NCBI GenBank assembly: GCA_035577545.1
Contig: DATLVI010000008.1
Location: forward strand, 57,070-121,069
Length of the DNA: 64,000 bases
Source of the DNA: Verrucomicrobiia bacterium
Lineage (GTDB): Bacteria; Verrucomicrobiota; Verrucomicrobiia; Palsa-1439
Direction of reading: 5' to 3'
This document shows positions 16,522-25,570 of the stretch, in pieces (position 1 is the first letter of the stretch; each line of letters opens with the position of its first letter). Made by a program: the position numbers and the translations under genes. The notes under the pieces are model-generated. The model ran no database searches, was not told the origin of the DNA, and was given only the letters and a program-made list of their open reading frames with translations.

Positions 16522-18369
16522 ATGATTGATGAAAAAGTGGCAGATTCCTCCGCAGCGCCGGGTGGCCAGCGGCCTCCAGGTGCGCGAAGAATCCAGGACG
16601 CGGTAATTCGGTTTGCCGGCAATTCGCAGGACGGCATTCAGGCGATTGGGGGTTTCCTGGCCCGGTTGGCCGGGCGTACGGACAAGGACGTCATCACTTA
16701 CATGACGATCCCCGCGACGATTTCGGGCGGTCCCAGTATTTATCAGGTGCGTCTCGGCACAGGCGAAGTGCTCAGCGCGGGGGACGACGTGGACATTCTC
16801 GTCACCTTCTACCAGCATTCCTACAACGATCACATCAGCACGTTGCGCGACGGCGGCATCCTCATTTACGACAGCGACAACGTGCAGCCCGATCCCAACG
16901 AGAAGCGCTATCGCGCGATCGGTGTGCCCATCACGGGGCAAACAGTCGAAGCCATCGGCGGCACCGCGAAAGACAAGGGCAAGAACATGTTCGTGCTCGG
17001 GTTGATTGCGCGCATGTTTGATCTCGACGTGCCCAAGCTCGAAGCGATGTTGCAAGGTTACTACAAGGGCAAGGGCGACGACGTTATTCGCAATGTCATT
17101 GGTGCATTCAACGCGGGCTACGGCTATGACATCGGCAAAGTCGCCGACACATTTGAGTTCGTAGCTCCCAGCAACCGCGTTACGCGCAAGCAGGTTGTCA
17201 TGGACGGCAACCAGGCCATCGCCTACGGCGCATTGGCCGCGGGCATTCGTTTCGGCGCCGGTTATCCGATTACGCCGTGGTCGAGCATCATGGAAATCCT
17301 GCGCGCGGAACTGCCGAAGTACGGCGGCATTTTTATGCAGGCCGAGGACGAACTCGCGGCCATCGCAATGGCCTGCGGCGCCTCTTATTCGGGTTACCTT
17401 TCGCTCACGGGAACTTCCGGCCCCGGTCTTTCATTGAAGACCGAAGCTCTGGGCTGGGCCGTAATGGCCGAAATGCCCATTGTCATCATCGATGTCCAGC
17501 GCGGCGGCCCGAGCACGGGTTTGCCCACCAGCGTCGAGCAAAGCGACCTCAATATCGCCTGTTTCGGTGGCCACGGTGATTCACCGCGTATCGTGCTTGC
17601 GCCTTCGTCGGTTGAAGACTGCTTCTACACCACACTGGAGGCAGCGAAATTGGCGCGGGAATATAGCTCTCCTGTGATCATCCTCTCCGATCAGGCGTTG
17701 GCCACGCGGTTTGAGGCCTGGGAGATGCCGGACCTTGCAAAGTTGACGCAGGACATCAGCCCGGATTTCTCGGCACGCGGACCCAACTACAAACCTTACG
17801 AGAATGCGGCCGACGGCATCGCGCACCACGCGCCGCCGGGCACCCCGATGGTTGATGGCAAATATCCGGTGGTGACCGGCTTGGAACACGACGAGGCCGG
17901 GCATCCCGCCAGCCGTCCCGCCAATCATGTGATGATGGTAGCCAAACGCCGCCGCAAGCTACAGGTGCTCGCCGGACGCTTGCCCAAGGCGGAAACCTAC
18001 GGCCCAGCGGAAGGCAACGTGTTGCTCGTCGGCTGGGGTTCATCGCACGGCCCGATTCGCGAAGCCGTGGACAAGGCGCGCGCGGCGGGTGAGAGCGTCA
18101 GCTCATTGAACATTCGCTACATCCAACCGCTTCAGCCCGGTATCGGCGAGATCTTCGACGGCTTCAATCACGTCTTTGTGGTGGAGATCAACGATGAAGG
18201 ACTCTATGGCTACGGCCAACTGGCCGCGCTTTTGCGGGCGCGGTACTGCACTGACAAGATTCGCGGCATTAACAAGACGGACGGTCTGCCCTTTAAAGTG
18301 CGCGAAATTCTGAACGGTATGAACGAAAAATTGAAACACTCTGTCGAGCCCGCGCTCGTTAGCGCCTGA
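16522..18369 (+). CDS. korA: 2-oxoacid:ferredoxin oxidoreductase, alpha (gamma-alpha fused) subunit
   Basis: 615 residues. Residues about 25-200 are the gamma domain (IRFAGNSQDGIQAIGGFLAR; ISGGPSIYQVRLGTGEVLS); the alpha pyrimidine-binding part follows (VVMDGNQAIAYGALAAGIRF, GYPITPWSSIMEIL, QAEDELAAIAMACGASYSG, SGPGLSLKTEALGWAVMAEM). This gamma-alpha order is that of KorA-type 2-oxoglutarate ferredoxin oxidoreductases. The complex oxidises a 2-oxoacid with CoA to acyl-CoA and CO2, reducing ferredoxin, in the cytoplasm. Substrate preference (2-oxoglutarate versus branched-chain 2-oxoacids) cannot be settled from sequence. korB follows after 17 bases. Confidence 0.92.
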   Translation: MIDEKVADSSAAPGGQRPPGARRIQDAVIRFAGNSQDGIQAIGGFLARLAGRTDKDVITYMTIPATISGGPSIYQVRLGTGEVLSAGDDVDILVTFYQHSYNDHISTLRDGGILIYDSDNVQPDPNEKRYRAIGVPITGQTVEAIGGTAKDKGKNMFVLGLIARMFDLDVPKLEAMLQGYYKGKGDDVIRNVIGAFNAGYGYDIGKVADTFEFVAPSNRVTRKQVVMDGNQAIAYGALAAGIRFGAGYPITPWSSIMEILRAELPKYGGIFMQAEDELAAIAMACGASYSGYLSLTGTSGPGLSLKTEALGWAVMAEMPIVIIDVQRGGPSTGLPTSVEQSDLNIACFGGHGDSPRIVLAPSSVEDCFYTTLEAAKLAREYSSPVIILSDQALATRFEAWEMPDLAKLTQDISPDFSARGPNYKPYENAADGIAHHAPPGTPMVDGKYPVVTGLEHDEAGHPASRPANHVMMVAKRRRKLQVLAGRLPKAETYGPAEGNVLLVGWGSSHGPIREAVDKARAAGESVSSLNIRYIQPLQPGIGEIFDGFNHVFVVEINDEGLYGYGQLAALLRARYCTDKIRGINKTDGLPFKVREILNGMNEKLKHSVEPALVSA

Positions 18370-18386
18370 TTCTCCCAAGGAAATCC

Positions 18387-19307
18387 ATGATTGCCGAAGC
18401 CAAAGATCTTCAAGCTAAAGAAATCAAACTGACCGATCGCGCGAAGTACACCAAAAAGGACCTGGTCGCTGACCACCCGACGTGGTGTCCGGGTTGTGGC
18501 GACTTCAGCGTTCTCTCCATCTATTTCAAAATGATGGAAAAACTCCAATTGCCCCACGAGAAGATCACGAGTATCGCTGGCATCGGCTGCTCGTCGCGCT
18601 TCCCGTACTTTGTGAACGCGTACGGCGTGCACTTTCTCCACGGACGCGCGGCGCCGTTCGCTACCGGCGTCTCCATGATGCGGCCGGACCTGCATGTCTT
18701 CGTGTTCGGCGGCGATGGGGATGCCTTCTCCATCGGTGGCAACCATCTCAACCACGTCGCGCGGAAGAACGTCAAGATGACCTATGTCATCATGGACAAC
18801 TTCGTGTACGGTTTGACGAAGAAACAAACTTCGCCAACTTCGCCGCTCGGTTTCAAATCGAAGACCGATCCGACCGGCGCGGTGGATCATCCGATTAACC
18901 CGATGAAACAACTCATCGCCGCAGGGGCAACGTTCATTGCCCGCACGCATGCGCATCTGCCGAATCACGTCATGGAAATGATGGAGAAAGCGATGGCGCA
19001 CGATGGTTTCTCGGTCATCGAATGCTTGAGTGAATGCACCGAGTTTTATCCCGGCGCGTTCGACGCCGCCAACCCACGCAAGGGTGGCGCATTCAACCTG
19101 GTGCCCGCGGACCATAACGTGACCGACGAAATCGCCGCGTACAAGCTGGCGATGGCGCCGTTCCCCGGCTACTTCGGCGTGTTCTACCAGGAACAGCGCG
19201 CCACCAAGAATGCCCAGGAGGCCAAGCTGATCGCCGACTCGAAGGCGCGGGCGGAAAATGCCTCGCCGACCGAACTTCTGCAGAAGACCTTCGCGCGGCT
19301 CAGCTAG
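18387..19307 (+). CDS. korB: 2-oxoacid:ferredoxin oxidoreductase, beta subunit
   Basis: 306 residues; ribosome-binding site CAAGGAAATCC before ATG 18387. The TPP-binding subunit: HPTWCPGCGDFSVLSIYFKM (Fe-S-linked CxxC near residue 35), GIGCSSRFPYFVNAYGVHFL, the TPP motif FGGDGDAFSIGGNHLNHVAR and VIMDNFVYGLTKKQTSPTSP, a stretch typical of KorB. It partners with KorA just upstream. No separate delta ferredoxin subunit gene is present, matching two-subunit KorAB enzymes. uppP starts 4 bases after the stop. Confidence 0.94.
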   Translation: MIAEAKDLQAKEIKLTDRAKYTKKDLVADHPTWCPGCGDFSVLSIYFKMMEKLQLPHEKITSIAGIGCSSRFPYFVNAYGVHFLHGRAAPFATGVSMMRPDLHVFVFGGDGDAFSIGGNHLNHVARKNVKMTYVIMDNFVYGLTKKQTSPTSPLGFKSKTDPTGAVDHPINPMKQLIAAGATFIARTHAHLPNHVMEMMEKAMAHDGFSVIECLSECTEFYPGAFDAANPRKGGAFNLVPADHNVTDEIAAYKLAMAPFPGYFGVFYQEQRATKNAQEAKLIADSKARAENASPTELLQKTFARLS

Positions 19308-19311
19308 GCCA

Positions 19312-20163
19312 ATGACGTTGCTCCAGGCAGCCGTGTTCGGCCTCATCCAGGGCTTGACGGAATTCCTGCCGATCAGCAGCGCCGCGCATCTCCGCATTGT
19401 CTCGGCCTTCCTGGGATGGACCGATCCCGGTACGGCTTTCACCGCGGTGATCCAGTTGGCCATCGTCGTTACCTTGTTGGCGTATTTCTGGCATGATCTT
19501 GTTCGTATCGCGGCGGCGATGCTTCGCGGCGCGCAAACAGGCCGCCTGTTTGACGACCATGACGCACGGCTCGGGTGGATGATCGTGGTGGGAACGCTGC
19601 CGATCATGGTGCTGGGGCTGGCCTTCAAAAAGCACGTGGAGACCAGCCTGCGGTCACTGTACGTCATTGCTTTCGCCGAGATCGGCCTGGCGCTGGCGCT
19701 GATCGTCGCGGAGTACCTGGAGCGCTTTCGTGTCGCGGCGGGGACAAAACTGGGGGGAATGAAAGACATCACGTGGACAGACGCGATCATCGTGGGTGTG
19801 GTGCAATGCCTGGCGCTGATTCCCGGAGCTTCGCGGTCGGGTTCGACCATCACCGGCGGACTGTTCGTCGGTTTCACACGCGAGACGGCCGCGCGGTTCT
19901 CGTTCCTGTTGGCGCTGCCGTCCTTTCTGGGCGCGGGTGTCCTGGAATTTGTGCATCACCGTCACGAACTCCTCGCCGTACCGGGCGCGGGACGGAATCT
20001 TGTCGTGGCCACCGTCGTGGCCATCGTCGTCGGCTACGGAGCGGTCGCGTTCCTGATGAACTACTTGAAGCGTCACACCACCTGGCTTTTCATTATCTAT
20101 CGACTCATTCTGGGCGCGGGATTGCTGGCGCTATTGGCCAGCGGGAGACTGCAAGCTTTCTAG
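19312..20163 (+). CDS. uppP: Undecaprenyl-diphosphatase (BacA/UppP)
   Basis: 283 residues from ATG 19312; a longer frame from 19258 overlaps korB and is not favoured. An integral membrane protein with about eight helices. The two family signatures are clear: GLIQGLTEFLPISSAAHL (residues about 10-27, with the catalytic Glu and Ser) and PGASRSGSTITGGLFVGFTR near 168-187 (catalytic Arg-Ser). It dephosphorylates undecaprenyl diphosphate to recycle the lipid carrier for peptidoglycan and confers bacitracin tolerance. Its 3' end overlaps the convergent methyltransferase gene by 33 bases. Confidence 0.95.
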   Translation: MTLLQAAVFGLIQGLTEFLPISSAAHLRIVSAFLGWTDPGTAFTAVIQLAIVVTLLAYFWHDLVRIAAAMLRGAQTGRLFDDHDARLGWMIVVGTLPIMVLGLAFKKHVETSLRSLYVIAFAEIGLALALIVAEYLERFRVAAGTKLGGMKDITWTDAIIVGVVQCLALIPGASRSGSTITGGLFVGFTRETAARFSFLLALPSFLGAGVLEFVHHRHELLAVPGAGRNLVVATVVAIVVGYGAVAFLMNYLKRHTTWLFIIYRLILGAGLLALLASGRLQAF

Positions 20164-20886
20164 CGCAGGCACTTGCTTGTTCCCTGGTACAAGTCGCATC
20201 AGGAACAGCAGCGGCCAGCCCAGGTAACGCCGCGCGCGCTCCAGACGGTTCGCCAGCGCCTCATCGACGACATGTTCGCTCAAGTGGTCGAGGATAAACC
20301 CGGCTCGAACCGCCGCCATGATGTAGTCACTTAACTGATGCGGGCAGCTGGCTGGGCGAATTTCTCGTCCGCTCGCGGGGTCGTGGAATCGGGCCTGGAC
20401 TCCCCGCAGCATCATCGCAGGGTGCATGACCGAGACGACGACGAATCCGGAGGGACGACAGATGCGGCGCATCTCCCCAAATAGCCCAACCAAGTCGCTG
20501 ATGTGATCGATCACCAATCCGCAGACGACGCGATCGAAGGATTGGTCCGTAAAAGGTAGCGGTTCGGCCAAATCATGCGCGAGAAAGGTGATGTTCAACC
20601 CTTGCGCCTTTGTTCGCGCCCGCTCCAACATCGCCGCGGAAAAGTCCAGCGCGTGGACAGCCGCTCCCGCCGACGCAAGACGTACGGCGTGCCGTCCCGT
20701 CCCGCACCCGATGTCCGCCACGGCCAGCCCACGAACATCGCCGAGCAATCGATCCACCAACGGTTCTTCAATGGCGATCAGGGGATTGCCGTCCTCATCG
20801 TAGATCGCGGCCCAAAGATCATAACCGTCCTTTGTGGACAGAAGATCAATCTGGGACGCAGCGGAATTGGCGGATTCCTGTGACAT
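20131..20886 (-). CDS. SAM-dependent class I methyltransferase
   Basis: 251 residues. SAM-binding motif I is VADIGCGTGRHAVRLASAGA (residues about 56-75); ALDFSAAMLERAR follows, then HDLAEPLPFTDQSFDRVVCG (motif II/III) and RICRPSGFVVVSVMHPAMML. It belongs to the ubiE/Methyltransf_11 type, cytoplasmic. The C-terminal region ERARRYLGWPLLFLMRLVPG is hydrophobic. The substrate is unknown. It converges with and overlaps uppP by 33 bases and is divergent from the phosphohexomutase gene (82-base gap). Confidence 0.85.
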   Translation of the reverse strand: MSQESANSAASQIDLLSTKDGYDLWAAIYDEDGNPLIAIEEPLVDRLLGDVRGLAVADIGCGTGRHAVRLASAGAAVHALDFSAAMLERARTKAQGLNITFLAHDLAEPLPFTDQSFDRVVCGLVIDHISDLVGLFGEMRRICRPSGFVVVSVMHPAMMLRGVQARFHDPASGREIRPASCPHQLSDYIMAAVRAGFILDHLSEHVVDEALANRLERARRYLGWPLLFLMRLVPGNKQVPALESLQSPAGQ

Positions 20887-20968
20887 GGCCTGTTACCGTC
20901 ATCAGGATAGCATCTGCCGCTCGCATTCGTCTAGACGCGCGCGCGGCAATCGCGATAATCTCCGTATC

Positions 20969-22372
20969 ATGTCGGTCATCAAATTTGGCACATCGGGTTG
21001 GCGGGGGATCATCAGTGACACATTCACGTTTGGGAATGTTGAGGTTGCCGCGCACGCCATCGCGCAGCAACTGGACGAAAACCCTCCAGCCAAGGCCAGG
21101 AAACTGTTGATCGTCGGCCACGACACGCGCTTTCTGTCCCGGACTTTCGCCACCCGCTGTGCCGAGATCGTGGCCGGTTACGGGTTCGAGGTCCTGCTGA
21201 CTGATCGCGATGCGCCGACACCGGTCATCGCGCATGCGATCCGCGCCCACAAGGCGAGCGGTGGCATTAACATTACGGCCAGCCACAATCCCGCCGAATG
21301 GAATGGCTTAAAGTTCAATGAATCGAATGGCGCACCCTGTTCACCCGAAACGGCGAAGGAAATTGAGGCAAGGGCGAATGCACTGACTGGTCAGCGGTTG
21401 CCTGCCAGTCGCCAATCGAAGGCCGTAAGAATCTTTGATCCACTACCCGGGTATTTCTCTCAACTTCGCAAACTCATCGATTTTACTACACTCAAGAAGC
21501 ACCCGAAGAAGGTCGTAGTCGATCTGATGTACGGCACGGGCCGCGGCTATCTCGATGAATTGCTCGCGCGCAATGGCTGGAAAGTCGACGCGCTGCACGG
21601 GCATCCGGATCCACTCTTTGGCGGCGGTCATCCCGAACCCATTCGCGAGAACATGGGCGAACTACTGGCGCGCCTGACGAAAACGAAGGCCGTGCTTGGA
21701 TTGGGGCTCGATCCTGACGCCGACCGCTTCGCCATTGTCGATCGCGACGGCACGTTCATTAACGCGAACCAGGTTCTTGCCCTGGCACTGTACCATTTGG
21801 TGAAGAACCGCCACTGGACCGGCGCAGTCGTACGCACGGTGGCGACGAGCCATTTGGTAGATGCGGTGGCGCGGGAGTTCGGGGTCAAGGTGCATGAGAC
21901 GCCGGTGGGCTTCAAATACATCGGCGCATTGATGGAAAGCGAGCCGATCATCGTCGGGGGCGAGGAGAGCGGAGGCCTGAGTGTGAAAGGACACGTGCCG
22001 GAAAAGGATGGGATTCTGGCGTGCTTGTTGATGGCGGAACTGGTCGCTTACGAGGGCAGGGCACTCGGCGCGATTTTATGGGAAATTCAAAAGCGCGCCG
22101 GCGGGATCGTCAGCGACCGCATCAATCTGCATGTGACCCAGGAGCGGAAGGAAGAGCTGCTGCAGCGATTCAAGAATGGGCTGAATGAGTTCGCTGGACA
22201 GAAGGTCAGGAACGTTGTCGCAACGGATGGATATAAATTCTTGCTTGGTGACGGTTGTTGGGTGATGTTTCGTGCCTCGGGAACGGAGCCTGTATTTCGG
22301 TGTTACCTCGAAGGTCGTACAGCCCGCCAGTTGGCCGGCTTTCGCGAGGCGGCACTGGAGCTGGTCAAGTAG
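20969..22372 (+). CDS. Phosphoglucomutase / phosphomannomutase family
   Basis: 467 residues from ATG 20969 (MSVIKFGTSGWRGIISDTF, the family's usual opening). Active-site Ser loop GGINITASHNPAEWNGLKFN near 100; metal loop GLDPDADRFAIVDRDG near 243; sugar-binding GEESGGLSVKGHVPEKDGI near 331; phosphate-binding FRASGTEPVFRCYLEGRT near the end. It interconverts hexose 1- and 6-phosphates, feeding nucleotide-sugar synthesis. Glucose versus mannose versus glucosamine preference is not certain; the overall look is of the archaeal/bacterial PGM-like group. An upstream in-frame extension to 20834 would overlap the divergent methyltransferase and is rejected. Confidence 0.9.
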   Translation: MSVIKFGTSGWRGIISDTFTFGNVEVAAHAIAQQLDENPPAKARKLLIVGHDTRFLSRTFATRCAEIVAGYGFEVLLTDRDAPTPVIAHAIRAHKASGGINITASHNPAEWNGLKFNESNGAPCSPETAKEIEARANALTGQRLPASRQSKAVRIFDPLPGYFSQLRKLIDFTTLKKHPKKVVVDLMYGTGRGYLDELLARNGWKVDALHGHPDPLFGGGHPEPIRENMGELLARLTKTKAVLGLGLDPDADRFAIVDRDGTFINANQVLALALYHLVKNRHWTGAVVRTVATSHLVDAVAREFGVKVHETPVGFKYIGALMESEPIIVGGEESGGLSVKGHVPEKDGILACLLMAELVAYEGRALGAILWEIQKRAGGIVSDRINLHVTQERKEELLQRFKNGLNEFAGQKVRNVVATDGYKFLLGDGCWVMFRASGTEPVFRCYLEGRTARQLAGFREAALELVK

Positions 22373-22386
22373 TCGAAGACTTCTTC

Positions 22387-23085
22387 ATGCGCTGGCAGAG
22401 ATCAACATTCGCAGTATTGTGCTTGCTGTGCGGAGCGGCGGCGCTCCCGGCCGCCGAGACTCGTTACGACGACGTTCTCTACCTTGACGAGTGGAAGCAG
22501 CCCGTCCTTTACCTAAGGACGCTCTATCGTACCCCCATCACTTTTTCGCGCGACCCGCGCAGCGTCCGAGCCTACCTCGCGCCAGGGGAGGCGGTGGAAG
22601 TCGTCGCGCTGGGAGAAACCCGGCATTATGTGGCCGCCCGGATCGCGACGGGTGCCGCGCGAGGCTGGGTAGACGCGCAAGCATTGGAGGCACCGCCCGT
22701 GGGGCTGGTGGATAAATTACGGGCACGCCGCGAAAAAGCCCAGGCGCACCGCGAATTGATCGAGCGCCATGAAGTCACCGCCACGATGACACGCGCGGAG
22801 GTACGCGCCAGCCTCGGGAAGCCGGACCGCACCACGCGACTACGCACGCGCGAGGGCGAGCAAGAGCGATGGGTTTACACCGTTTACAGGTATCTGCCGC
22901 ATTATGCGCAATCCCATGATGGTAACGGGCAACTGCAACAAGTGGTGAGCTATCGACGCGAACCGGCCGGGCATAAGGTCATCACTTTCCAAAATGATGA
23001 AGTCGTGGAGATTGCCGAAGAGGAAAAGGAAAGCCCTCGCCTGCCTCCCACGGCGGTCGTTCCGCCCGCCGGTGCCATCAATTGA
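22387..23085 (+). CDS. Secreted SH3-like / BamE(SmpA)-like domain protein
   Basis: 232 residues from ATG 22387. A signal peptide (FAVLCLLCGAAALPAAE) is followed by an SH3-like segment (PVLYLRTLYRTPITFSRDPR to GWVDAQALEAPP, residues 37-105), a short charged helix, and a second domain with VTATMTRAEVRASLGKPDRT then ERWVYTVYRYLP. The latter has the MTxxEVxxxLGKPD pattern of BamE/SmpA-like envelope proteins. Probably periplasmic and involved in envelope maintenance; the exact role is unknown. It lies 14 bases after the phosphohexomutase gene. Confidence 0.65.
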   Translation: MRWQRSTFAVLCLLCGAAALPAAETRYDDVLYLDEWKQPVLYLRTLYRTPITFSRDPRSVRAYLAPGEAVEVVALGETRHYVAARIATGAARGWVDAQALEAPPVGLVDKLRARREKAQAHRELIERHEVTATMTRAEVRASLGKPDRTTRLRTREGEQERWVYTVYRYLPHYAQSHDGNGQLQQVVSYRREPAGHKVITFQNDEVVEIAEEEKESPRLPPTAVVPPAGAIN

Positions 23086-23094
23086 AGGATGCGC

Positions 23095-23123
23095 TTGATT
23101 CGTTCTCCCGGGGGTCGTATGGT
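23095..23123 (+). promoter_or_regulatory. Possible promoter for the ctp-tsaD operon
   Basis: TTGATT (23095-23100), a 17-base spacer and TATGGT (23118-23123) lie in the 121-base gap before the S41 peptidase gene. Both hexamers deviate from consensus by two positions, so this is a weak prediction. Confidence 0.3.
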
Positions 23124-23206
23124 AACCGAATCGCCGGCTCGCCGCATGGGTATTTGAGCGAATGTCCTTTCTGCGGTAGAGTAAACGAATATTTGAGAGA
23201 CATTTT

Positions 23207-24538
23207 ATGAGCATGAAACGTATCACCGTCGTGTTGATTGTGGTGTTGTTGGGAATCAACCTCGCCATCGCTGCGCGGATCTACTCGGAAGCTTCCAGCA
23301 AGCAGGAAAAGGACAACCCGTACGCGCAGATGGAACTCATGACCCAGGTCATGGAGTTGGTCCGCAAGGAATACGTGGACGGCAATGCCGTGTCGTACCG
23401 GGACCTGACGTACGGCGCCCTCAAGGGGATGGTCAACTCGCTCGACCCTCACAGCCAGTTCATGGAGCCCAAGGCATACGAAGACATGAAGGAGGACACG
23501 GAGGGCAAGTTCGGCGGCATCGGTATCGTCATCAGCATGTCCAAGGAAGGTTTTCTGACCGTCGTGGCGCCGATGGAGGATACTCCTGGCGCCAAGGCCG
23601 GGCTGCTGCCCGGCGACCGTATTATCAAGATCAACGGCAAGGTCACGGAGAAGATGGGCCTGCAGGACGCGGTGCGGCAGTTGCGTGGCGACCCGGGCAC
23701 GAAGGTCACGATTACCATGTTCCGTACCAAAGCCAAGGATCCCGGTGAGAAGATCAAGGACTACACCATCGAACGCGCCGAGATCAAAGTGGATAGTGTC
23801 AAGGACGCGAAGATTCTCGGAGATGGCATCGGTTACGTGCGGATTACGCAGTTTAACGAGCCGACCGCCGAGGAATTCGAAAAGGCGCTCGCAAAACTCG
23901 AAGGGCAGGGGATGGACGCGCTGATCATCGACTTACGCAATAACCCCGGCGGCCTGCTTGAATCCGCGCGGAGGATTGCCAGTGAATTCATCCCGGCGGG
24001 GGAATTGATTGTGTCCACGGAAGGGCGCGACCCGGCGCAGAAGGTCGTTTACCGCTCTGAGCGCGGCAAGAAACGACTGGCCTACCCCGTCGTGGTCCTC
24101 GTCAACGCCGGCAGCGCCAGCGGCAGCGAGATCGTGGCGGGCGCGCTGCAGGACTTGCGTCGCGCGGTGCTGGTGGGTGAAACCACCTTCGGCAAAGGCT
24201 CGGTCCAGAGCATCCTCCAACTCAAGGACGGGTCGGCGGTGCGCTTGACGACGGCCAAATACTACACACCGAGTCACAAGGTCATTCACGAACACGGTGT
24301 CACGCCGGACATCATGGTGCCTGTTTCCGAGGAAGACGAGCGCAAGCTGCTGGAACAACGCGCCACCGCCAGTTTGCCGCAGACAGAGAGCACGGAAAAG
24401 ACAGCGCCCATCGCGGATCTCCAGCTCGACCGGGCTGTCGACGTGATCAAGGGTGTCAAACTGTTCGCCAAACAGGCGAAGGTTGCCAAACAGAATGTGA
24501 AGGCGACCGCGACGACCGCCGCCGCGACGGCGGACTAA
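23207..24538 (+). CDS. ctpA: S41 family carboxy-terminal processing protease
   Basis: 443 residues. N-terminal signal anchor (VVLIVVLLGINLAIAARI), an N-terminal helical region (LMTQVMELVRKEYVDG; ALKGMVNSLDPHSQFM), PDZ domain (FGGIGIVISMSKEGFLTVVA to GDRIIKINGKVTEKMG, residues about 100-185), then the peptidase core with IIDLRNNPGGLLESARRIA, the catalytic Ser in NAGSASGSEIVAGALQD near 307 and Lys in ETTFGKGSVQS near 330. CtpA-type proteases trim periplasmic proteins. The C-terminus is a low-complexity Ala/Thr/Lys tail. It heads a run ctp-tsaD-M24 peptidase-YugP. Confidence 0.92.
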   Translation: MSMKRITVVLIVVLLGINLAIAARIYSEASSKQEKDNPYAQMELMTQVMELVRKEYVDGNAVSYRDLTYGALKGMVNSLDPHSQFMEPKAYEDMKEDTEGKFGGIGIVISMSKEGFLTVVAPMEDTPGAKAGLLPGDRIIKINGKVTEKMGLQDAVRQLRGDPGTKVTITMFRTKAKDPGEKIKDYTIERAEIKVDSVKDAKILGDGIGYVRITQFNEPTAEEFEKALAKLEGQGMDALIIDLRNNPGGLLESARRIASEFIPAGELIVSTEGRDPAQKVVYRSERGKKRLAYPVVVLVNAGSASGSEIVAGALQDLRRAVLVGETTFGKGSVQSILQLKDGSAVRLTTAKYYTPSHKVIHEHGVTPDIMVPVSEEDERKLLEQRATASLPQTESTEKTAPIADLQLDRAVDVIKGVKLFAKQAKVAKQNVKATATTAAATAD

Positions 24539-24559
24539 AGGCGTGCCGGGCGCAACACT

Positions 24560-25570
24560 GTGAACGTGCTCGGCGTCGAGACCTCCTGCGACGAAACCTC
24601 TGCCGCGGTCGTGCGCGACGGCGGAGAGATACTGTCCAACGTTGTCAGCTCGCAAATCTCACTGCACCGCCCCTATGGCGGCGTCGTGCCCGAACTCGCT
24701 TCACGCAACCATCTTCGATTGATTAACTCGGTGATCGAGCAAGCGCTGGCGGAAGCGCACACATCCATGGAACAGATCGACGCCATCGGGGCCACGTATG
24801 GCCCGGGCCTGGCCTCGTCGTTGTTGATAGGTCTTAACACGGCCAAGGGCGTCGCTTTCGCCACGGGAAAGCCGTTCGTCGGCATCAACCATGTTGAGGC
24901 GCATCTTTACTCGCCACTCCTGGCGAATAGCGCGACCGATGCGCTCCCAATGGTTTCGCTCATTGTCTCGGGCGGGCACACCATTCTCGCCCACGCAACG
25001 GCGATCGGAGAACACGAAATCCTCGGGCAGACCGTCGATGATGCGGCCGGCGAGGCGTTTGACAAGGTCGCCAAGCTTTTGGGATTGGGTTATCCCGGCG
25101 GCCCGGAAATCGAGAAGCTTGCCGGGAAGGGAAACCCCGCTGCCATAGGGTTTCCACGGAGCATGTTGCACGACGCGAGTGACAATTTTAGTTTCAGCGG
25201 ACTGAAGACCGCCGTCCTTTACTTTCTGCGCAAGAACCCACAACATAGCGTTGAGGATGTCTGCGCAAGCTTTCAAGAGGCGGTGGTGGATGTGCTCGTT
25301 GGCAAGACCCTGCGAGCCACCGTCTCACGGCGCGTCAAAACTGTGAGTGTTTCAGGAGGCGTTTCCGTTAACGGTCGTCTCCGCAAAGCGTTGACCGCCG
25401 GCTGTGCGGATAACGGCTTGCGGTTGTTGTTCGCGCCGCCAAGGTTGTGCACTGATAATGCCGCAATGATCGCGGCGCTGGCGTACTATAAACTGCAGTC
25501 CGGCAAACCGAGCGATTTTTCACTGGAGGTTGCCCCGTCAATGGGTTTGGGAGCAGGAGGTAATCCATGA
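24560..25570 (+). CDS. tsaD: tRNA N6-threonylcarbamoyladenosine transferase TsaD
   Basis: 336 residues from GTG 24560 (MNVLGVETSCDETSAAVV, the family opening). The metal ligands HxxxH are in GINHVEAHLYSP near 111-115; ATP-binding ASKH-fold motifs include LIVSGGHTILAHA, DDAAGEAFDKVAKLLGLGYP and VSVSGGVSVNGRLRKAL. With TsaB and TsaE it transfers the threonylcarbamoyl group to A37 of ANN-decoding tRNAs. The length and motifs are standard. Its stop overlaps the next ATG (ATGA, 25567-25570). Confidence 0.95.
   Translation: MNVLGVETSCDETSAAVVRDGGEILSNVVSSQISLHRPYGGVVPELASRNHLRLINSVIEQALAEAHTSMEQIDAIGATYGPGLASSLLIGLNTAKGVAFATGKPFVGINHVEAHLYSPLLANSATDALPMVSLIVSGGHTILAHATAIGEHEILGQTVDDAAGEAFDKVAKLLGLGYPGGPEIEKLAGKGNPAAIGFPRSMLHDASDNFSFSGLKTAVLYFLRKNPQHSVEDVCASFQEAVVDVLVGKTLRATVSRRVKTVSVSGGVSVNGRLRKALTAGCADNGLRLLFAPPRLCTDNAAMIAALAYYKLQSGKPSDFSLEVAPSMGLGAGGNP

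Noticed and set aside
18210..19877. Long minus-strand open frame (555 codons) opposite korA/korB/uppP
   Set aside because: It is fully antisense to three well-recognised genes and has no domain; a shadow of high-GC codon bias.
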